Below are positions 10,841-21,815 of a DNA stretch of 64,000 nt, in pieces. Every line of letters starts with the position of its first letter. Position 1 is the first letter of the stretch. This stretch comes from Plotosus lineatus (lineage: Eukaryota; Chordata; Actinopteri; Siluriformes; Plotosidae), in assembly GCA_024760905.1 (NCBI GenBank), contig CM045729.1, positions 46,433,580 to 46,497,579 of the forward strand, given 5' to 3'. The position numbers were made by a program, and so were the translations under genes. A model generated the notes under the pieces. It made no database searches, was not told where the DNA came from, and worked only from the letters and a program-made list of their open reading frames with translations.

Positions 10841-11642
10841 CCGTATTGAACGTAATAAACACCCTGCTGGAATAAGCCCCCCCTCCCGGATTGTTTTAGA
10901 TCTTATGTTTAATAACCGCCCATGTGTACTGGGAGCAAAATCGTGGATCAAACTTACCAATTTTATTCGATCAGTCTCTGTAACCATAAAATGAGACACT
11001 CACTGCCTGTAAAAGTGAGTTTACATGGTATTTCAAGACCCCCTGCCACTAGGGAATGTCTGTAATGTTCATCAGTAACAACACATGTTCCGCCATGCTT
11101 TTAAAAACATGCTGCTCTCTCTTGGTAAATTACTACAAAAAACTGCTACAGCAAAACTAAGAGATGCTCTGAATGAATGCAGCGATGAGCTAGATATGGA
11201 CGTATCAGAAAGTGATGACAAGTATTTTTCACCTGATCCTCCTGCTCACTAATTTCATAAATTTAAGCACATTCCTAGACATGTGCTATTGTTCATGCTC
11301 GTGTTGATTGGTTCAATGTGCCATGTGCTAAAGTTTTGTACTTCCTCATTGTACTTCCGGGAAAATATTTAAACGAACAACACCAGGAGGGAAAAGTAAG
11401 GGGTCTTTTTTTTTAATTTATGCTGTTTTCTGTTTATTTTCAGCTTTCATGTAAGTAGTTTGGTTGATAGTACAAAATGAATAACACAAATACCAGTAAA
11501 ACTCTTTTATTGTTCTGTTATTATTCATGTTTTCCACCTCGATGGTAATAAGCACCTATCACTCCACTGGTAACATTTTAATAAGCGCCCACCCACTCCA
11601 ATTTTTAAAGCACCCTGGGCACTTATCATGTTGGATATGGTA
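10841..11642 (+). mobile_element. Non-autonomous DNA transposon (MITE-like)
   Basis: The ends are imperfect inverted repeats: CCGTATTGAACGTAATAAAC at the left against, on the other strand, TACCATATCCAACATGATAA at the right. AATAAGCGCCC-type motifs recur internally. A short acidic frame near 11165-11250 (DELDMDVSESDDKYF) looks like the C-terminal tail of a pogo-type transposase. No catalytic domain is present. Superfamily assignment is tentative. Confidence 0.5.
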
Positions 11643-11727
11643 TTTAATATTATTGAAGAATAAACTAGGAAAAAGACCATTAAAAATCATAAAGACCATA
11701 AATTTATAGTACAGTATTTATAACTTT

Positions 11728-13690
11728 ATGAAATTCTTTAATGTTAAATTTGAAAATATCAGGCAAATAATCAATTCCCTAAACTTCAAGACAATTATGT
11801 CATTAACTAGAGCGGCAAATAGTATACCATTATTAGATCAGTGTTTTAGCCCCATTCAGAAGACAGAACTAATCTCATTAATTTCCTCATTTAAATCATC
11901 CATCCACCTGTGTGCCAGATCCTACAGGTTTCTTCTAACAGATACTACCAGAAGTGATCAACCCTTTATTAAATTAATGCTTCCCATAGCACTGGTTATG
12001 CACCAAAATACTTTAAACTAGCAGCTATCAAACCTCTGATTAAAAAACCCGACCTTGACCCATGTGAGCTGTCGAGCTATAGACCATCATCAAACCTACG
12101 TTTAGCTCCAATTCATCATCATTGTCATCTTCATCTGGGGTAAGATCATGGAGGCAGCAGCCAAAGCAGTAAGGTCCAGAAGTCCCTCTCCCCAGTCATC
12201 TACCTCAGTATTTTGGGGGGGGCGTTCCCTGACCAGCCGAGACACATAGTCCCTCCAGCATGTTCTGGCTCGACTCCAGGGTCTCTTTATTGTTGGACAT
12301 GCCCAACACACCGCACCAGTTAGGCATTTGGGACACATTCTAACCAGATGCCCAAGCTATGTCAACTGGCCCCTCTAAACACAGAGGAGCAGGAGTTCTA
12401 CGCTGAGCTTCTCCCCTATCACTGAGGGAGAGCCCTGCCACCCTGCAAAGGAAGGTAATTTCAGAACTCGTATCCTCGAGCTTGTTCTTTTGGTCACTAC
12501 CCAAAACTCGTGACCATAGGTGAAGGTTGGAACACCGACCAAATGGTAAGTTGAAAGCTTTGACCTTTGGCTCAGCTCCCTCTTCACCATGATGGACCAT
12601 ACAAGCGCTGCTTTACAGTGGAGGCTGCACCGATCCACCTGTTAATCTCTGGCTCCATCTTTCCCTAACTCTTGATGAAGATCCCGATATATTTGAACTC
12701 CTACACTTGGAGCAGGACCTCATTCCAGACCCAGAGGGTGCATTCCATTCTTTTCTTGCTGAGAACAATGTTCTCGGACTTGGAGGTGTTGATTCTCATC
12801 CCGTCCACTTCACCTTTAGCTGTGAATTGTTCCAACAAGAGCTGGAGGTTCTGGCTTGATGAACCCAAAAGGACAACATCATCTGCAAAAAGCAGAGACG
12901 AAATTCTATGTTTGCCAACCAGAACCACTCAATACCTTGGCTGCACCTCAAAATTCTTTCCATAACTTGATTAACCTGAGGAAGAAATACTTGTACTTGG
13001 ATCACAGGCAGTTTGAAATAAGGTTTCTGATTGTGTAGTAAGTCTGGATGGTTTTTCAGTTTCATCATGTTTAGTAGTAAAGGACCTTGGAGTGAGTATT
13101 GACTCTGGACTTTCATTTGAAGCTCATGGAGATTATCTTACTTGGGTAGACTTCTCACATTGCTTGAATATTGCTAAAATAAGAAATATGTCACTACATG
13201 ATGAGGATAAACTTGTTCATGCTTTTGTTAACTTAAAGTTAGATTATCGTAATGCATAATTGTCTGGATTTTCTAATAGGTACATAAACAAACTCCAGAA
13301 TCTATCAGCAAGAGTCCTTACGAGAACCAGAAGACATGAGCATATCACCCCAATCTTTTTTACACTGCACTGACTCCCAATTATATCTTAAGTCGAATAT
13401 AAATCACTCTTTTAACCTATAAAGCACTTAATGTTCTTGCGCCACATTGAACTTCTTGTCATTTATGATCTAGCACACCCACTTAGATCAAAACGAATGG
13501 GATGCTTAGTGATACCTCGAATAATAAAGAGTACTGCAAGAAGCAGATTTTTCTCTTTCAAAACCCCACATTTGTGGCATAACCTTCCAGTTAATATACG
13601 GGACTCGGACACAGTCTCTGTTTTTAAGATGAGGCTTAAAACTTACTTTTTTAGTGAAGCAATGTATTATTAGCCTTTTAAAGAAGCGGA
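11728..13690 (+). mobile_element. L2-type LINE, split and internally deleted
   Basis: The left part reads, with frame changes, FSPIQKTELISLISSFKSS and then KLAAIKPLIKKPDLDPCELS, the conserved start of an L2 reverse transcriptase. The right part (about 13080-13680) carries LGVSIDSGLSFE, LARVLTRTRRHEHITP-like and FSFKTPHLWHNLPVNIRDSD segments typical of the L2 C-terminus. Between them lies an antisense Rex3-like LINE (12108-12985), and a large part of the L2 palm is missing. Stops are frequent. Confidence 0.75.
12108..12985 (-). mobile_element. Rex3-like LINE fragment inside the L2 copy
   Basis: The minus strand encodes HRISSLLFADDVVLLGSSSQ, containing the FADD catalytic box of a reverse transcriptase, then GMRINTSKSENIV, KRELSQRSKLS, and near the 3' end CWRDYVSRLVRER. 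These segments, in this order, are characteristic of the fish RTE-clade element Rex3 as I remember it. Multiple frameshifts. The low-coordinate end has short GATGA/ATTC-type repeats, as expected at a LINE 3' end. Confidence 0.7.
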
Positions 13691-13714
13691 TTTTTAATAT
13701 ATATTTTATGTTAT

Positions 13715-13774
13715 TATACTTTATTAATCCCATAAGTAAAATTATTTCCCCTGCAATGAACCCTGCCAAAGTAG

Positions 13775-13813
<39 letters not shown>

Positions 13814-14040
13814 AAGCAGTTGGCTGCCATGCACATTGAGGGTGCCCAAAGAGCAGTTGGGATTGGTGCCTTGATCAAGGGGCACTTCAGCTATTTATGT
13901 GGAGGAAGGAAAGGTGCTGCTCACTTCCCCACTGCCACACATTTTCCCTGCTGATTCGGGAAGCGAACCAGCAACCTTTTAATCTGAAAGCTTCTCTAAC
14001 CTTTAGGTTATGGCTGTCCTGATTAGGGTTTCTCGGCCAT
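13715..14040 (-). mobile_element. tRNA-derived SINE (family D) with internal (CA)n
   Basis: In minus orientation the right end is a decayed tRNA-like head (B-box-like GGTTCGCTTCCC around 13955-13966) and the left end is the tail (antisense TTTATTAATCCC). A pure (CA)n tract at 13776-13810 lies in the middle. The copy at 43893-44237 has the same plan and the same microsatellite position. Confidence 0.65.
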
Positions 14041-14590
14041 ACAAAGTTCTGGTAAACTGTGATTTTGGAAAGCTGCTGCTCCATCACTCAACATGCTCGC
14101 CCAGGTCCGATGACAGTGACTAGTCTGATTGCCCAATGTCATTGGGTGCCCTCATGTCTGCCTTCCTTCTCATTTTCTCTCTTTTGATTATGCTTCCATA
14201 GTGAGTCATGCTGGAGTCACTACTTGCACTCAGCAATAATGTATTCTCCTTTTACCATTACAGTGTTATAAGTATACCTAGCAACCTCTCTCTATCCCCC
14301 AGAGTCTATCTCCTTCTCTGTATGTTTTTGCTGAGGTACACATGCTGATTCTGGCATGCCAGTAATCCTGATCCTTCTGCTTTCTAAGTCTGGTGTGCTG
14401 ATGCTGGCTGGAGTTCTTATTTTGGAGGCTCCCTGTTCCTGCTAATGAAGATCCATATTGACTTAGATGTGCGCTCACAGAATGTGAAGATGACTTTTCA
14501 CTGCTAGTGATATAAACTCCCTTGCCACAATTATTTCACAGTTTTGGTAAAGCCAACTGGACTACTTTGGAGTGTAATAAAATTTTTCTT
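14041..14590. other. Unique sequence
   Basis: No exon, RNA gene or repeat recognised over this 550-bp stretch. Confidence 0.4.
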
Positions 14591-15652
14591 TCCGTATTTT
14601 TTGCACCATAATGCACACCTGAAACCCTTTAATATTCAAAAATATTTGACAGTGCACCTCAAAATCCAGTGCGCCTTATGTATCGATGAAGCCATGCAGC
14701 TCCATCTCACTGATACTTTCAAAACCCAAGTGAGACAAACTAATTCAGAGTTTACCATCATTCTGGGTGGATTAACCAAAGCACTTCAACTGTTAGATAT
14801 TAGTGTCAACATATCATAAGTTGGAGGCATCCAGGCTTTATGTTCAAATACCGGCATTATGGCTATTGTAGTCAGGTGACTCACTGAGGAATACGTGAGT
14901 GATTGATAGATGTTTGTCACGAGACTGGAAGACTTTTTCAACCTAATCTCTGTCTCTACCAACCATCTGTCTTGTTACAAGGATGCTTCTGTGTCTCAGG
15001 ACGCTCAGCTGGCTTAATGAGTCTCACGTTCATCGCCAAGATAAAGCACTGCAACAGGTGTCCTCCTGAGATCTTGGACTGACCTTCTTGAATTTACAGC
15101 TACACTGATACAACTCCTTTAGAGTAATGACCTCTGTTCTGTAATGAACGCAGTACTTGCGCTGCGAACAAGCGCCGACATGTTTGTTACCGGGATGATG
15201 CCATTACTTTAAGGGTGAGTAGCTGAGAGAAATTTAGGTCACGACTCTGGAAGACTTTTTCCACCTAATCTCCCTCTCTATTGATCTGCAACTCTATGTG
15301 CATGAGGGCATAATAGATAATAAAATATTATAATATAATAAAATAATTAAAAGTAATGGAAATATCCAGGCTTTATGTTCAATTCGCGCAACTGTTAAAC
15401 TCAGACAATGAAGATGAATAATTTGATGGTTTTGTGTAAGAGGAATGAGCTGAAAATGTGAGCTTATTGTTTTATATTGTTACAGCTGAACAATGTTGAG
15501 AGTTATTGTGAATGAGTTGAATCAAGTTTGACTTATCTGACTTTTGTTTAGCTTAATACGCCTTATAATCTGGTGCAACTTGTGTATGGGCAGAGGCCGT
15601 TCATTGCTATTGTGTCTTATAACCTAGTGCGCCCTATGGCCCGGAAAATATG
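14591..15652. mobile_element. Non-autonomous DNA transposon with CCGTATTTT-type ends
   Basis: The left end is CCGTATTTTTTGCACCATAA; the right end on the other strand is GCCATATTTTCCGGGCCATA. Subterminal repeats of the type CAGTGCGCCTTAT... recur inside both ends. The 1.06-kb interior has no transposase. It contains two diverged copies of a segment around GGAAGACTTTTTCAACCTAA (14926 and 15248). Similar end motifs occur at the right end of 57240-57842. Confidence 0.6.
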
Positions 15653-15686
15653 GCTTGTATTTGGTCATTGTTGGATAGTCATAGAG

Positions 15687-16016
15687 TGCTGGATTACAGA
15701 TCTCAAGTTCCGTGGCCGAGGCACCAATATCAACAGTTTGTTACTAACAACAGTTTGTCCCCCCATTACAGCTTAAGTGAGTGATCAAAGGCCATCCATG
15801 TCTCTCATTTTCTGTGGTGAGAGGCATGTAAAAAAAACATTGCTGATTTTGATCAAGAGTAGGTTGTATAGCTGTCAGCGTGTTTCTGCCCTGTGATGTC
15901 CTGGTGAGTGGTCCTGAGTGTACTCTTTCCTTTGTCCAGAGTTAGCTGAGATGGGCATCAGTCTCCCCATGACCCTAATTAAGATTAAGCGATTCGGAAT
16001 ATGAATGAATGAATGG
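15687..16016 (+). mobile_element. Type A SINE, old copy
   Basis: The diverged head (GTGCTGGATTACAGATC) is followed by the conserved body GTGAGAGGCATGTAAAA and GTCAGCGTGTTTCTGCCCTG, then the L2-like tail and (GAAT)n. More diverged than the other type A copies. Confidence 0.7.
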
Positions 16017-16072
16017 GTTATATTTTTATGGTTTCACCCATATGAGGATGGGTTTCCCTTTTCGGCTTGACT

Positions 16073-16092
16073 TGTTACGTCTGGAGCATATG
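16073..16092 (-). repeat. 20-bp LTR terminus fragment
   Basis: TGTTACGTCTGGAGCATATG is identical to the terminal 20 bp of the solo LTR at 24233. It stops abruptly at the Rex1-like LINE. Nothing else of the LTR is present. Confidence 0.6.
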
Positions 16093-17393
16093 TTAAGCTG
16101 GCTCAGAACAACGTGTGGGATGTCTGGAGAGGACAAAAGACCATGTCTGGATTTGGGCAGAGTGTCAGAGGGACAGCTGATGGTGACCAGCGCTGGGCGG
16201 ATGAACTAAACTGTTACTTCAACAGGTTTGATTCTCCCCCCTCCCCCTCTGCCCCCCTCCCGGTTCCTCCACGGGCATCTTGCTGCCTGGATTATCGACT
16301 ACCTTACTAACTGTCCACAGTACGTGCGGCTGCGCGGCTGTAAGTCAAAGGTGGTAGTCTGCAGCACGGGGGGCACCGCAGGGCACCGTCCTCTCACCCT
16401 TTCTTTTCAACATTTATACCTCGGACTTCATATATAACACAGACAGCTGCCACCTCCAGAAGTTCTCGGACGACTCCGCCATCGTGGGCCGTGTGTCAGA
16501 GGGGAACGAGCAGGAGTACCGGTCGGTCATCGTTGACTTCGTGGACTGGTGTGTGCGCAACCACCTGTGCTTGAACACTAGGAAGACGAAGGAGATGGTG
16601 GTCAACTTCAGAAGAAGCACTCGAACACACACACACTCACTAGTGAACGTCCAGGGACAGGACATTGAGACAGTGGACAGTTTAAAATACCTGGGCGTTC
16701 ACCTTAACAATAAACTGGACTGGTCCCACAACACCAACGCCCTGTACAAGAAGGGCCAGAGTCGCCTCCACCTTCTGAGGAGACTTAGGTCCTTCGGAGT
16801 ATGCAGACCTCTCCTCAGGACTTTTTATGACTCTGTGGTAGCCTCTGCAATCCTCTACGCTGCCATCTGCTGGGCCCCGGGCAGCACAGAGTGGGACAGA
16901 AAGAGACTGAACAAGCTGGTCAGGAGGGCCAGCGCTGTCCTAGGCTGCCCACTGGACTCTGTGGAGGAGGTGAGTGAGAGGAGGATGGTAGCAAAGCTCA
17001 CGTCCATCCTGGTCAACAGCTCTCACCCACTGCACCAGACTGTAGAGGAGCTGAGTAGCTCCTTCAGTGGACGACTAAGACATCCTCAGTGCAGGAAGGA
17101 GCGCTACCACAGGTCGTTCATTCCCACCGCTGTCAGACTGTACAACGCCACTTTGTAACTGTCTGTGAAAATACCGGTTATGTGCAATAAAAACCCCGTG
17201 CACTTTAATCAACCACATCTACCCCACTGACTGTGAACATCAACCCATCTACTCTGCACTCAGATACATTACACTTTAATATAGTCCAGTCTACAAAGCC
17301 GTTCCCTTCTTTTCTTTTATTGTTTATTAATTTATACTATTTATGTATCTATTTATTTATTTACTTATATAATATATATGTAAGATAAGATAA
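16093..17393 (+). mobile_element. Rex1-like LINE fragment
   Basis: The 5' portion encodes the reverse-transcriptase start (TADGDQRWADELNCYFNRF). An internal deletion near 16265 removes the first catalytic motif, after which WIIDYLTN-type sequence resumes with frameshifts, and the frame at 16484-17158 is open. The 3' UTR runs to about 17393 with CAATAAAAACC and ...CACTTTAAT repeats. Similar fragments occur at 51480-52925 (+) and 54680-55540 (-). Confidence 0.75.
16484..17158 (+). pseudogene. Rex1-like reverse transcriptase C-terminal part
   Basis: A 224-residue open frame. It contains CLNTRKTKEMVVNFRRS, then SLKYLGVHLNNKLDWS, LYKKGQSRLHLLRRL and ASAILYAAICWAPGS, and ends RSFIPTAVRLYNATL. In Rex1/CR1-group LINEs these lie downstream of the palm and form the thumb and connection. 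The upstream catalytic part is separated by frameshifts and a deletion. GC content is higher than in the surroundings, as usual for young LINEs. It is not a host gene. Confidence 0.8.
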
Positions 17394-17491
17394 GATACAG
17401 CTTTATTAATCTCACAATGGAGAAATTCACTGTTACAGGCTCTGGAGGTACCATTAGTAGGGGGTGCAAAAATAGATACATATACATACAT

Positions 17492-17530
<39 letters not shown>

Positions 17531-17638
17531 GTATGTGTGTATGTTTGTATATGTTTCTATTTTTGCACCCCCTACTGATGGTACCTCAAGAGCCTGTAAC
17601 AGTGAATTTCTCCATTGTGAGATTAATAAAGCTGTATC
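17394..17638. repeat. 245-bp near-perfect inverted repeat (hairpin)
   Basis: The left arm (about 17394-17503) and right arm (about 17530-17638) are reverse complements with about four mismatches and one indel, separated by a (TA)n loop. Each arm runs GATACAGCTTTATTAATCTC toward GGGGTGCAAAAATAGA. The outer flanks are short simple repeats, (TAAGA)n on the left and (GTATC)n on the right, like the tails of two LINE 3' ends facing opposite ways. Confidence 0.9.
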
Positions 17639-17649
17639 GTATCGTATCG

Positions 17650-18003
17650 TATATGTGTCGCACCCAAATATGCATGAGACCATGTAAGAAGATTCAACGA
17701 TTTTATTTTTACACTGGGAAAATCTAAATCACTGGAAATAATTATTCATGGGAAACTGATTGAGCACAAAGCAGGATAAAAGGAGTCAGAGAGATCGCAG
17801 AGAAACGGAATCACAAGGAAGCACAATCTTCTGACGCCGGAGGGAAGCACACCGCTCCTATTTATAGCTTGCTGATTGCTGAGTGCTGAATGGAAACAGG
17901 TGCGCTCTCTGGATCTCGCCTGCAGGTAACAGCCACGCCCCATGCCAGTGCCTGCAATGAATGAAGAGAGAGTTAACGCCACCAGCCAACACAGACCATA
18001 ACA
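17650..18003 (-). mobile_element. Gypsy LTR lacking its last 15 bp
   Basis: Collinear with the other LTRs from TATATGTGTCGCACCC to ACCATAACA, but the outermost bases at the low-coordinate side are replaced by the (GTATC)n tail of the inverted repeat. The TATA box and the predicted start-site motif are both kept, 31 bp apart, as in the complete element. Confidence 0.85.
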
Positions 18004-18198
18004 TGGCTCCTCTCAAGGTTCCTTCTTCGTGTCAACTGAGGGAGTTTTTCCTTGCCACTGTCACCACATGCTTGCATATTAGGGTTTTGTAAGGGTAAAG
18101 AGAAATGTTTCAGTTCCTTTGTACTTTGTAAAACTGCTTTTACTATGTAAAACTGCTTTGTGACAATGACAATTGTAAAAAAAAAACAACCCTGAATT
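18004..18198 (+). repeat. L2-type LINE 3' UTR fragment
   Basis: CTCTCAAGGTTCCTTCTTCG, GGGAGTTTTTCCTTGCCACT and AAACTGCTTTGTGACAATGA are conserved features of fish L2 3' ends; the (GAATT)n-like tail leads into the next repeat. Confidence 0.7.
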
Positions 18199-18480
18199 GA
18201 ATTCTGTGTGGAGTTTAAATGTTCTTCCCGTACTTTTGTGGGTTTCCTCTGAGTATTCCAGTTTCCTCCCACAGTCCAAAGATATGCACTTTATGCTTTG
18301 TTCCTGTTCTAAATTGCCCCTAGGTGTGTATGCGTCTAAAAGGTTGTGTGTTTGTTTCCCTGCAATGGTCTGGCAAGCTGTTCATGGTGTATTCTGCCTA
18401 TACCCAGAGTTCGCTGAGATAGGCTCCAACCTCCCTATAACATTAATTGGATTAACCAATTTGACAAAATTAATGAATCA
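18199..18480 (+). mobile_element. V-SINE without head
   Basis: Starts at the V-SINE central domain (TCTGTGTGGAGTTTAAATGT) and continues through TTTCCTCCCACAGTCCAAAG to the L2-like tail. The tRNA head is absent (5' truncation). Confidence 0.8.
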
Positions 18481-19078
18481 TCATCATTACAATCATCATC
18501 CTGAATGAATGTTTATCGGACACGGGGACACGTTTCATTATAATAATGGCAAATCATAGCAAATCTATTTGTGCCTGTCAGAGGTATACTGCACTCTGAG
18601 TGTTAATCTTGTTATTTTTTGTGTTGTAATAATTTTGTACTTACAATACTTTCTAAACATTTATTTGATTTACTTTTCAAAAACATAATCAAAAGTGGTA
18701 GTCTTATTGGACCACCTCCCTCCCAATCCTGAGCATTTGTTAAAGATACTATAAATGCATCATGTTATGTCAAACACCGGATGATAAATATTTTTCCAGA
18801 GCAGCAGGCAGCCTACTAAATATGACCACCAAGTAATACAACTACCTAACACTAAACACTCACCTTCACAATTTTACTGTTTTCACACACCTGTGAATAA
18901 TTAGTGCCACTTACTGCCTATTTAAGGATTTACACTCACATGCACACTCCTCACCCTCTTTCCCTGTGAAATCCAGTCTTTGTCCCCAGTTGAAGCCTTG
19001 TAAAGGCCTGAGCACCCAAGGACCAGAAGACAGTGTTGGATTCGTAAGGCTTATTCATAGATTTTAAAATATACTTCA
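18481..19078. other. Unique sequence
   Basis: No gene, RNA or repeat recognised. Confidence 0.4.
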
Positions 19079-19420
19079 GGCACAGTGGCACAGTGGTTAC
19101 CACATCCACTTCACAGAAAGAAGACCTTGGTTCGATTCCTAGGCTCAGGTGTTTCTGTGTGGAGTTTGCATTTTCTTCCTGTGCTTGCGTAGGTTTCTGT
19201 GGATACTCCATTTTTTCCCCCACAGTCCAATGACATTCACAGCAGGTTAATTGACTGTTCCAAATCATCACTATGTGTGAGTGTGAGTACAAATGGTTTG
19301 TGTGTTGGTCCTACAGTGGCCTAGTAAGCTATGGAGGGTGTGCTCTGCTATCACCCAGAGTCAAAGATGGGTGCCAGCCTATCTGCTACCCTAATTAGGA
19401 TAAAGAAAATAAATGAAAGA
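19079..19420 (+). mobile_element. V-SINE, complete plan
   Basis: tRNA-like head with CAGTGGTTACC and GGTTCGATTCC boxes, central domain TTTCTGTGTGGAGTTTGCAT, then the L2-like tail ending ...CTAATTAGGATAAAG and an A/G/T-rich end. Confidence 0.85.
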
Positions 19421-19470
19421 GGAAAATAAGATTTTATTTGAACATATTTACTTTGAGATGTTTTTTCACA

Positions 19471-20570
19471 GGTGGCACAATGATCTAGTGATTAGTATGT
19501 TCACCTCATGGCAAGAGGATTTCATTTTCAAGTTACAGGCCCAGTAAGGACCTTTCTGTGTGGAGTTTGCATGGTCTCCCCAAGCTTGTCTGGGTTTCAT
19601 TCAGGTACTTCGGTTTCCTCCCACAATCCAAAAACATTCACATTAGGCTAATTCAGTGCTTCTCAATTATTTTCTGTTACGCCCCCCCTAGCAAGAAGAA
19701 AACAATTCGCCCCCCCCCCCCACCCCACCCCACCCACTTTCCGCTGCAACTATAAATTATAACTTTTTTCTATAATATAGTTACAGGTATATCTCTTCAT
19801 TATATCGTATCCTTGTTAACATAAATAAAACAAAAGAAAGAGATATAGTTCAACTTACAAGAATAACTTTTTTAACATTTTTATTAGTCTGTAAAAGAAA
19901 GTGCATCAATTTGCCTTAAATTTAAAAATAATAATATCCTTGTTACATTTTGACAAACTTACCACACCATTTGCTGCTGAAAATAAAATCAATAAATAAT
20001 TAATTCAAATTGACTTCAGAAACATTAACTCAGGAGCACAATATATAAACACTTTAACCTACAAAACAAGAACAAATAGAACAATTTGTGCTGATTTTTT
20101 TTCTCAAAATGAGGAAGCCAAGATTAATGGCTACAATGAGCACGTTTTGCAGCGCACAGCTTCTCAAAGCGAGGTTTGAAGCATGACACTGCAACTCTCA
20201 GCTCCTGCTCAATGTGCAATGAGGGCGCCACTGCCAACTACTGGAGTGGATGTGCAATTACACTTTCTTGTAGTACGGCGGAAAAAAAGCATGTTCTCCT
20301 GGGTCACACGCGCCCCCCTCAGCATCCCATTGCGCCAGGGGGGCGCGCCCCTCAGCATCCCATCGCCCCAGGGGGGCGCGCCCCACTATTTGAGAAGCAC
20401 TGGGCTAATTCGTCGAACTGCCCCAATTGCGAATGTAAAAGTGAATGGTTGTTATTGTGTTGTCCCTCTGATGGACAAGAGAGTTGATCAGGGTGTATCC
20501 TGCCTTTTGCCCAGGGTCAGCCAAGATAGACTCCAGCCGCCTCAGGAGCCACTTAGGAATAAAAGGTTCA
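19471..20570 (+). mobile_element. V-SINE split by a hAT MITE
   Basis: Head and central domain lie at 19471-19653; the L2-like tail resumes at 20411-20570. The two halves join seamlessly once the 749-bp hAT element and one copy of the duplicated GGCTAATT are removed. Confidence 0.9.
19654..20402. mobile_element. Non-autonomous hAT element
   Basis: The TIRs are CAGTGCTTCTCAA at the left and TTGAGAAGCACTG-type at the right (read on the plus strand, ...TTTGAGAAGCACTG). A perfect 8-bp duplication GGCTAATT lies at 19646-19653 and 20403-20410, diagnostic for hAT. The interior has a C run (about 19712), AT-rich sequence and a GC-rich 33-bp repeat present about 2.3 times (about 20311-20390). No transposase. 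Confidence 0.93.
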
Positions 20571-20621
20571 ACAAATGAATGAACGAGTAAATGTTTCAAA
20601 TAATGTAAAGATTTTTCACAC

Positions 20622-20975
20622 ACTCACTCATTTGCCAAACCACTTGATTCTACTGTTAGATTTGCAAGCAGGCTGAAGCCTATCTCAGCTCACTCTGGGA
20701 AAAGGCAATGAACCCCGGAACAGGTTGTCAGACCACTGCATTGCCAACACACACAACCATTCACACTCACAGACTCTCCTTGGGGCAATTTGGAACAGCT
20801 AACTAGCCTAATGTGTATGTCTTTGGACTGTGGGTAGAATCCCGCAGGAAAACCCACACAAGCATGGAAAGCCCATACAAGCTCCACACATAAAAGCCGG
20901 AGCCCAGGGCTCGAACATAGGACTTTCTTGCTGCGAGGCAAATGTGCTAATCACTACGTCACCTTGCCGCCCTGT
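20622..20975 (-). mobile_element. V-SINE
   Basis: Antisense tail (CTATCTCAGCTCACTCTGGG), antisense central domain (about 20860-20890) and antisense tRNA head ending ACGTCACCTTGCCGCCC. Confidence 0.85.
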
Positions 20976-21632
20976 AAAGATATTGCTGATGGTAAATTCC
21001 AAAGTGATTTTTTGCATTTGTATAGCATTGAAAGTCCAAGATAAATAATTTATACAGTATGTCTCCTCACACAAACATGAAATGGCTTGTAACTTCTACA
21101 TGCATTGCATGAAATGATTCACACGTTACAGGTCATTTTATCTGGCAGTGGGAAAAGTGTTTCTGGTTTGTCTCTTTGTTTATTTTTTGTTGTTTTTTTC
21201 CATGGATCCTGGCTATATTGCTCGTACACAGTTCATTGGATTCTTGTCGTATTTGCTGTCCTTATTGACTTTGATATTTGCAATGATATCTGTATGCCCA
21301 GAGGAATACTCTGTTATAGCTCCAGCATCTGGCAACAGAAAGTTTGGCTTCCTTAGATTTATGTCTTATTTTCTCTAATTATTAGTTATGATGGTTATCA
21401 TGATATAATGCTATCATATTGTTATAATGTTATCCACATACCCAGAGTGCCTAGAATATTGCCACCATTGAGCAACAGAAAGACTGTCTTATCCCGTTAA
21501 CCTGAATTATTGTGCGCCTAAGTGATATTGATTAGCAATCTTCTGATAATATTTACATGGCCCGGACTGACCTTGTCGTATAGTATCACCAACTGGCAAC
21601 AGAACAAGTGGATTTTTCATCCATCTTTGCTC

Positions 21633-21815
21633 TAGTAGTGTTGGCTTTGGATGACTGAACAGGAGGTTGGGGGTTCAGTCCCATTACCACCAAGCTTCCA
21701 CAGTTGGGCCCTTCAGAAAGAACCTTAATTCTCAAGTGTTTAGTTGTATAATGAAGATAAACATCTTAGTCACTCTGGATAAGGGTGTCTGCCAAATATT
21801 CCAAATGTAAATGTA
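21633..21815 (+). mobile_element. tRNA-derived SINE (family C)
   Basis: Contains GGTTGGGGGTTCAGTCCC as a B-box region and ends TCTGGATAAGGGTGTCTGCC...AAATGTAAATGTA, a tail widespread in fish. The 5' head is shortened. Another copy, on the minus strand, frames the nest at 46186-47166. Confidence 0.65.

Noticed and set aside
16484..17158. Possible host gene (224 open codons, higher GC)
   Set aside because: The motif order KYLGV...LYKKGQSRL...YAAICW is that of Rex1-type reverse transcriptase.
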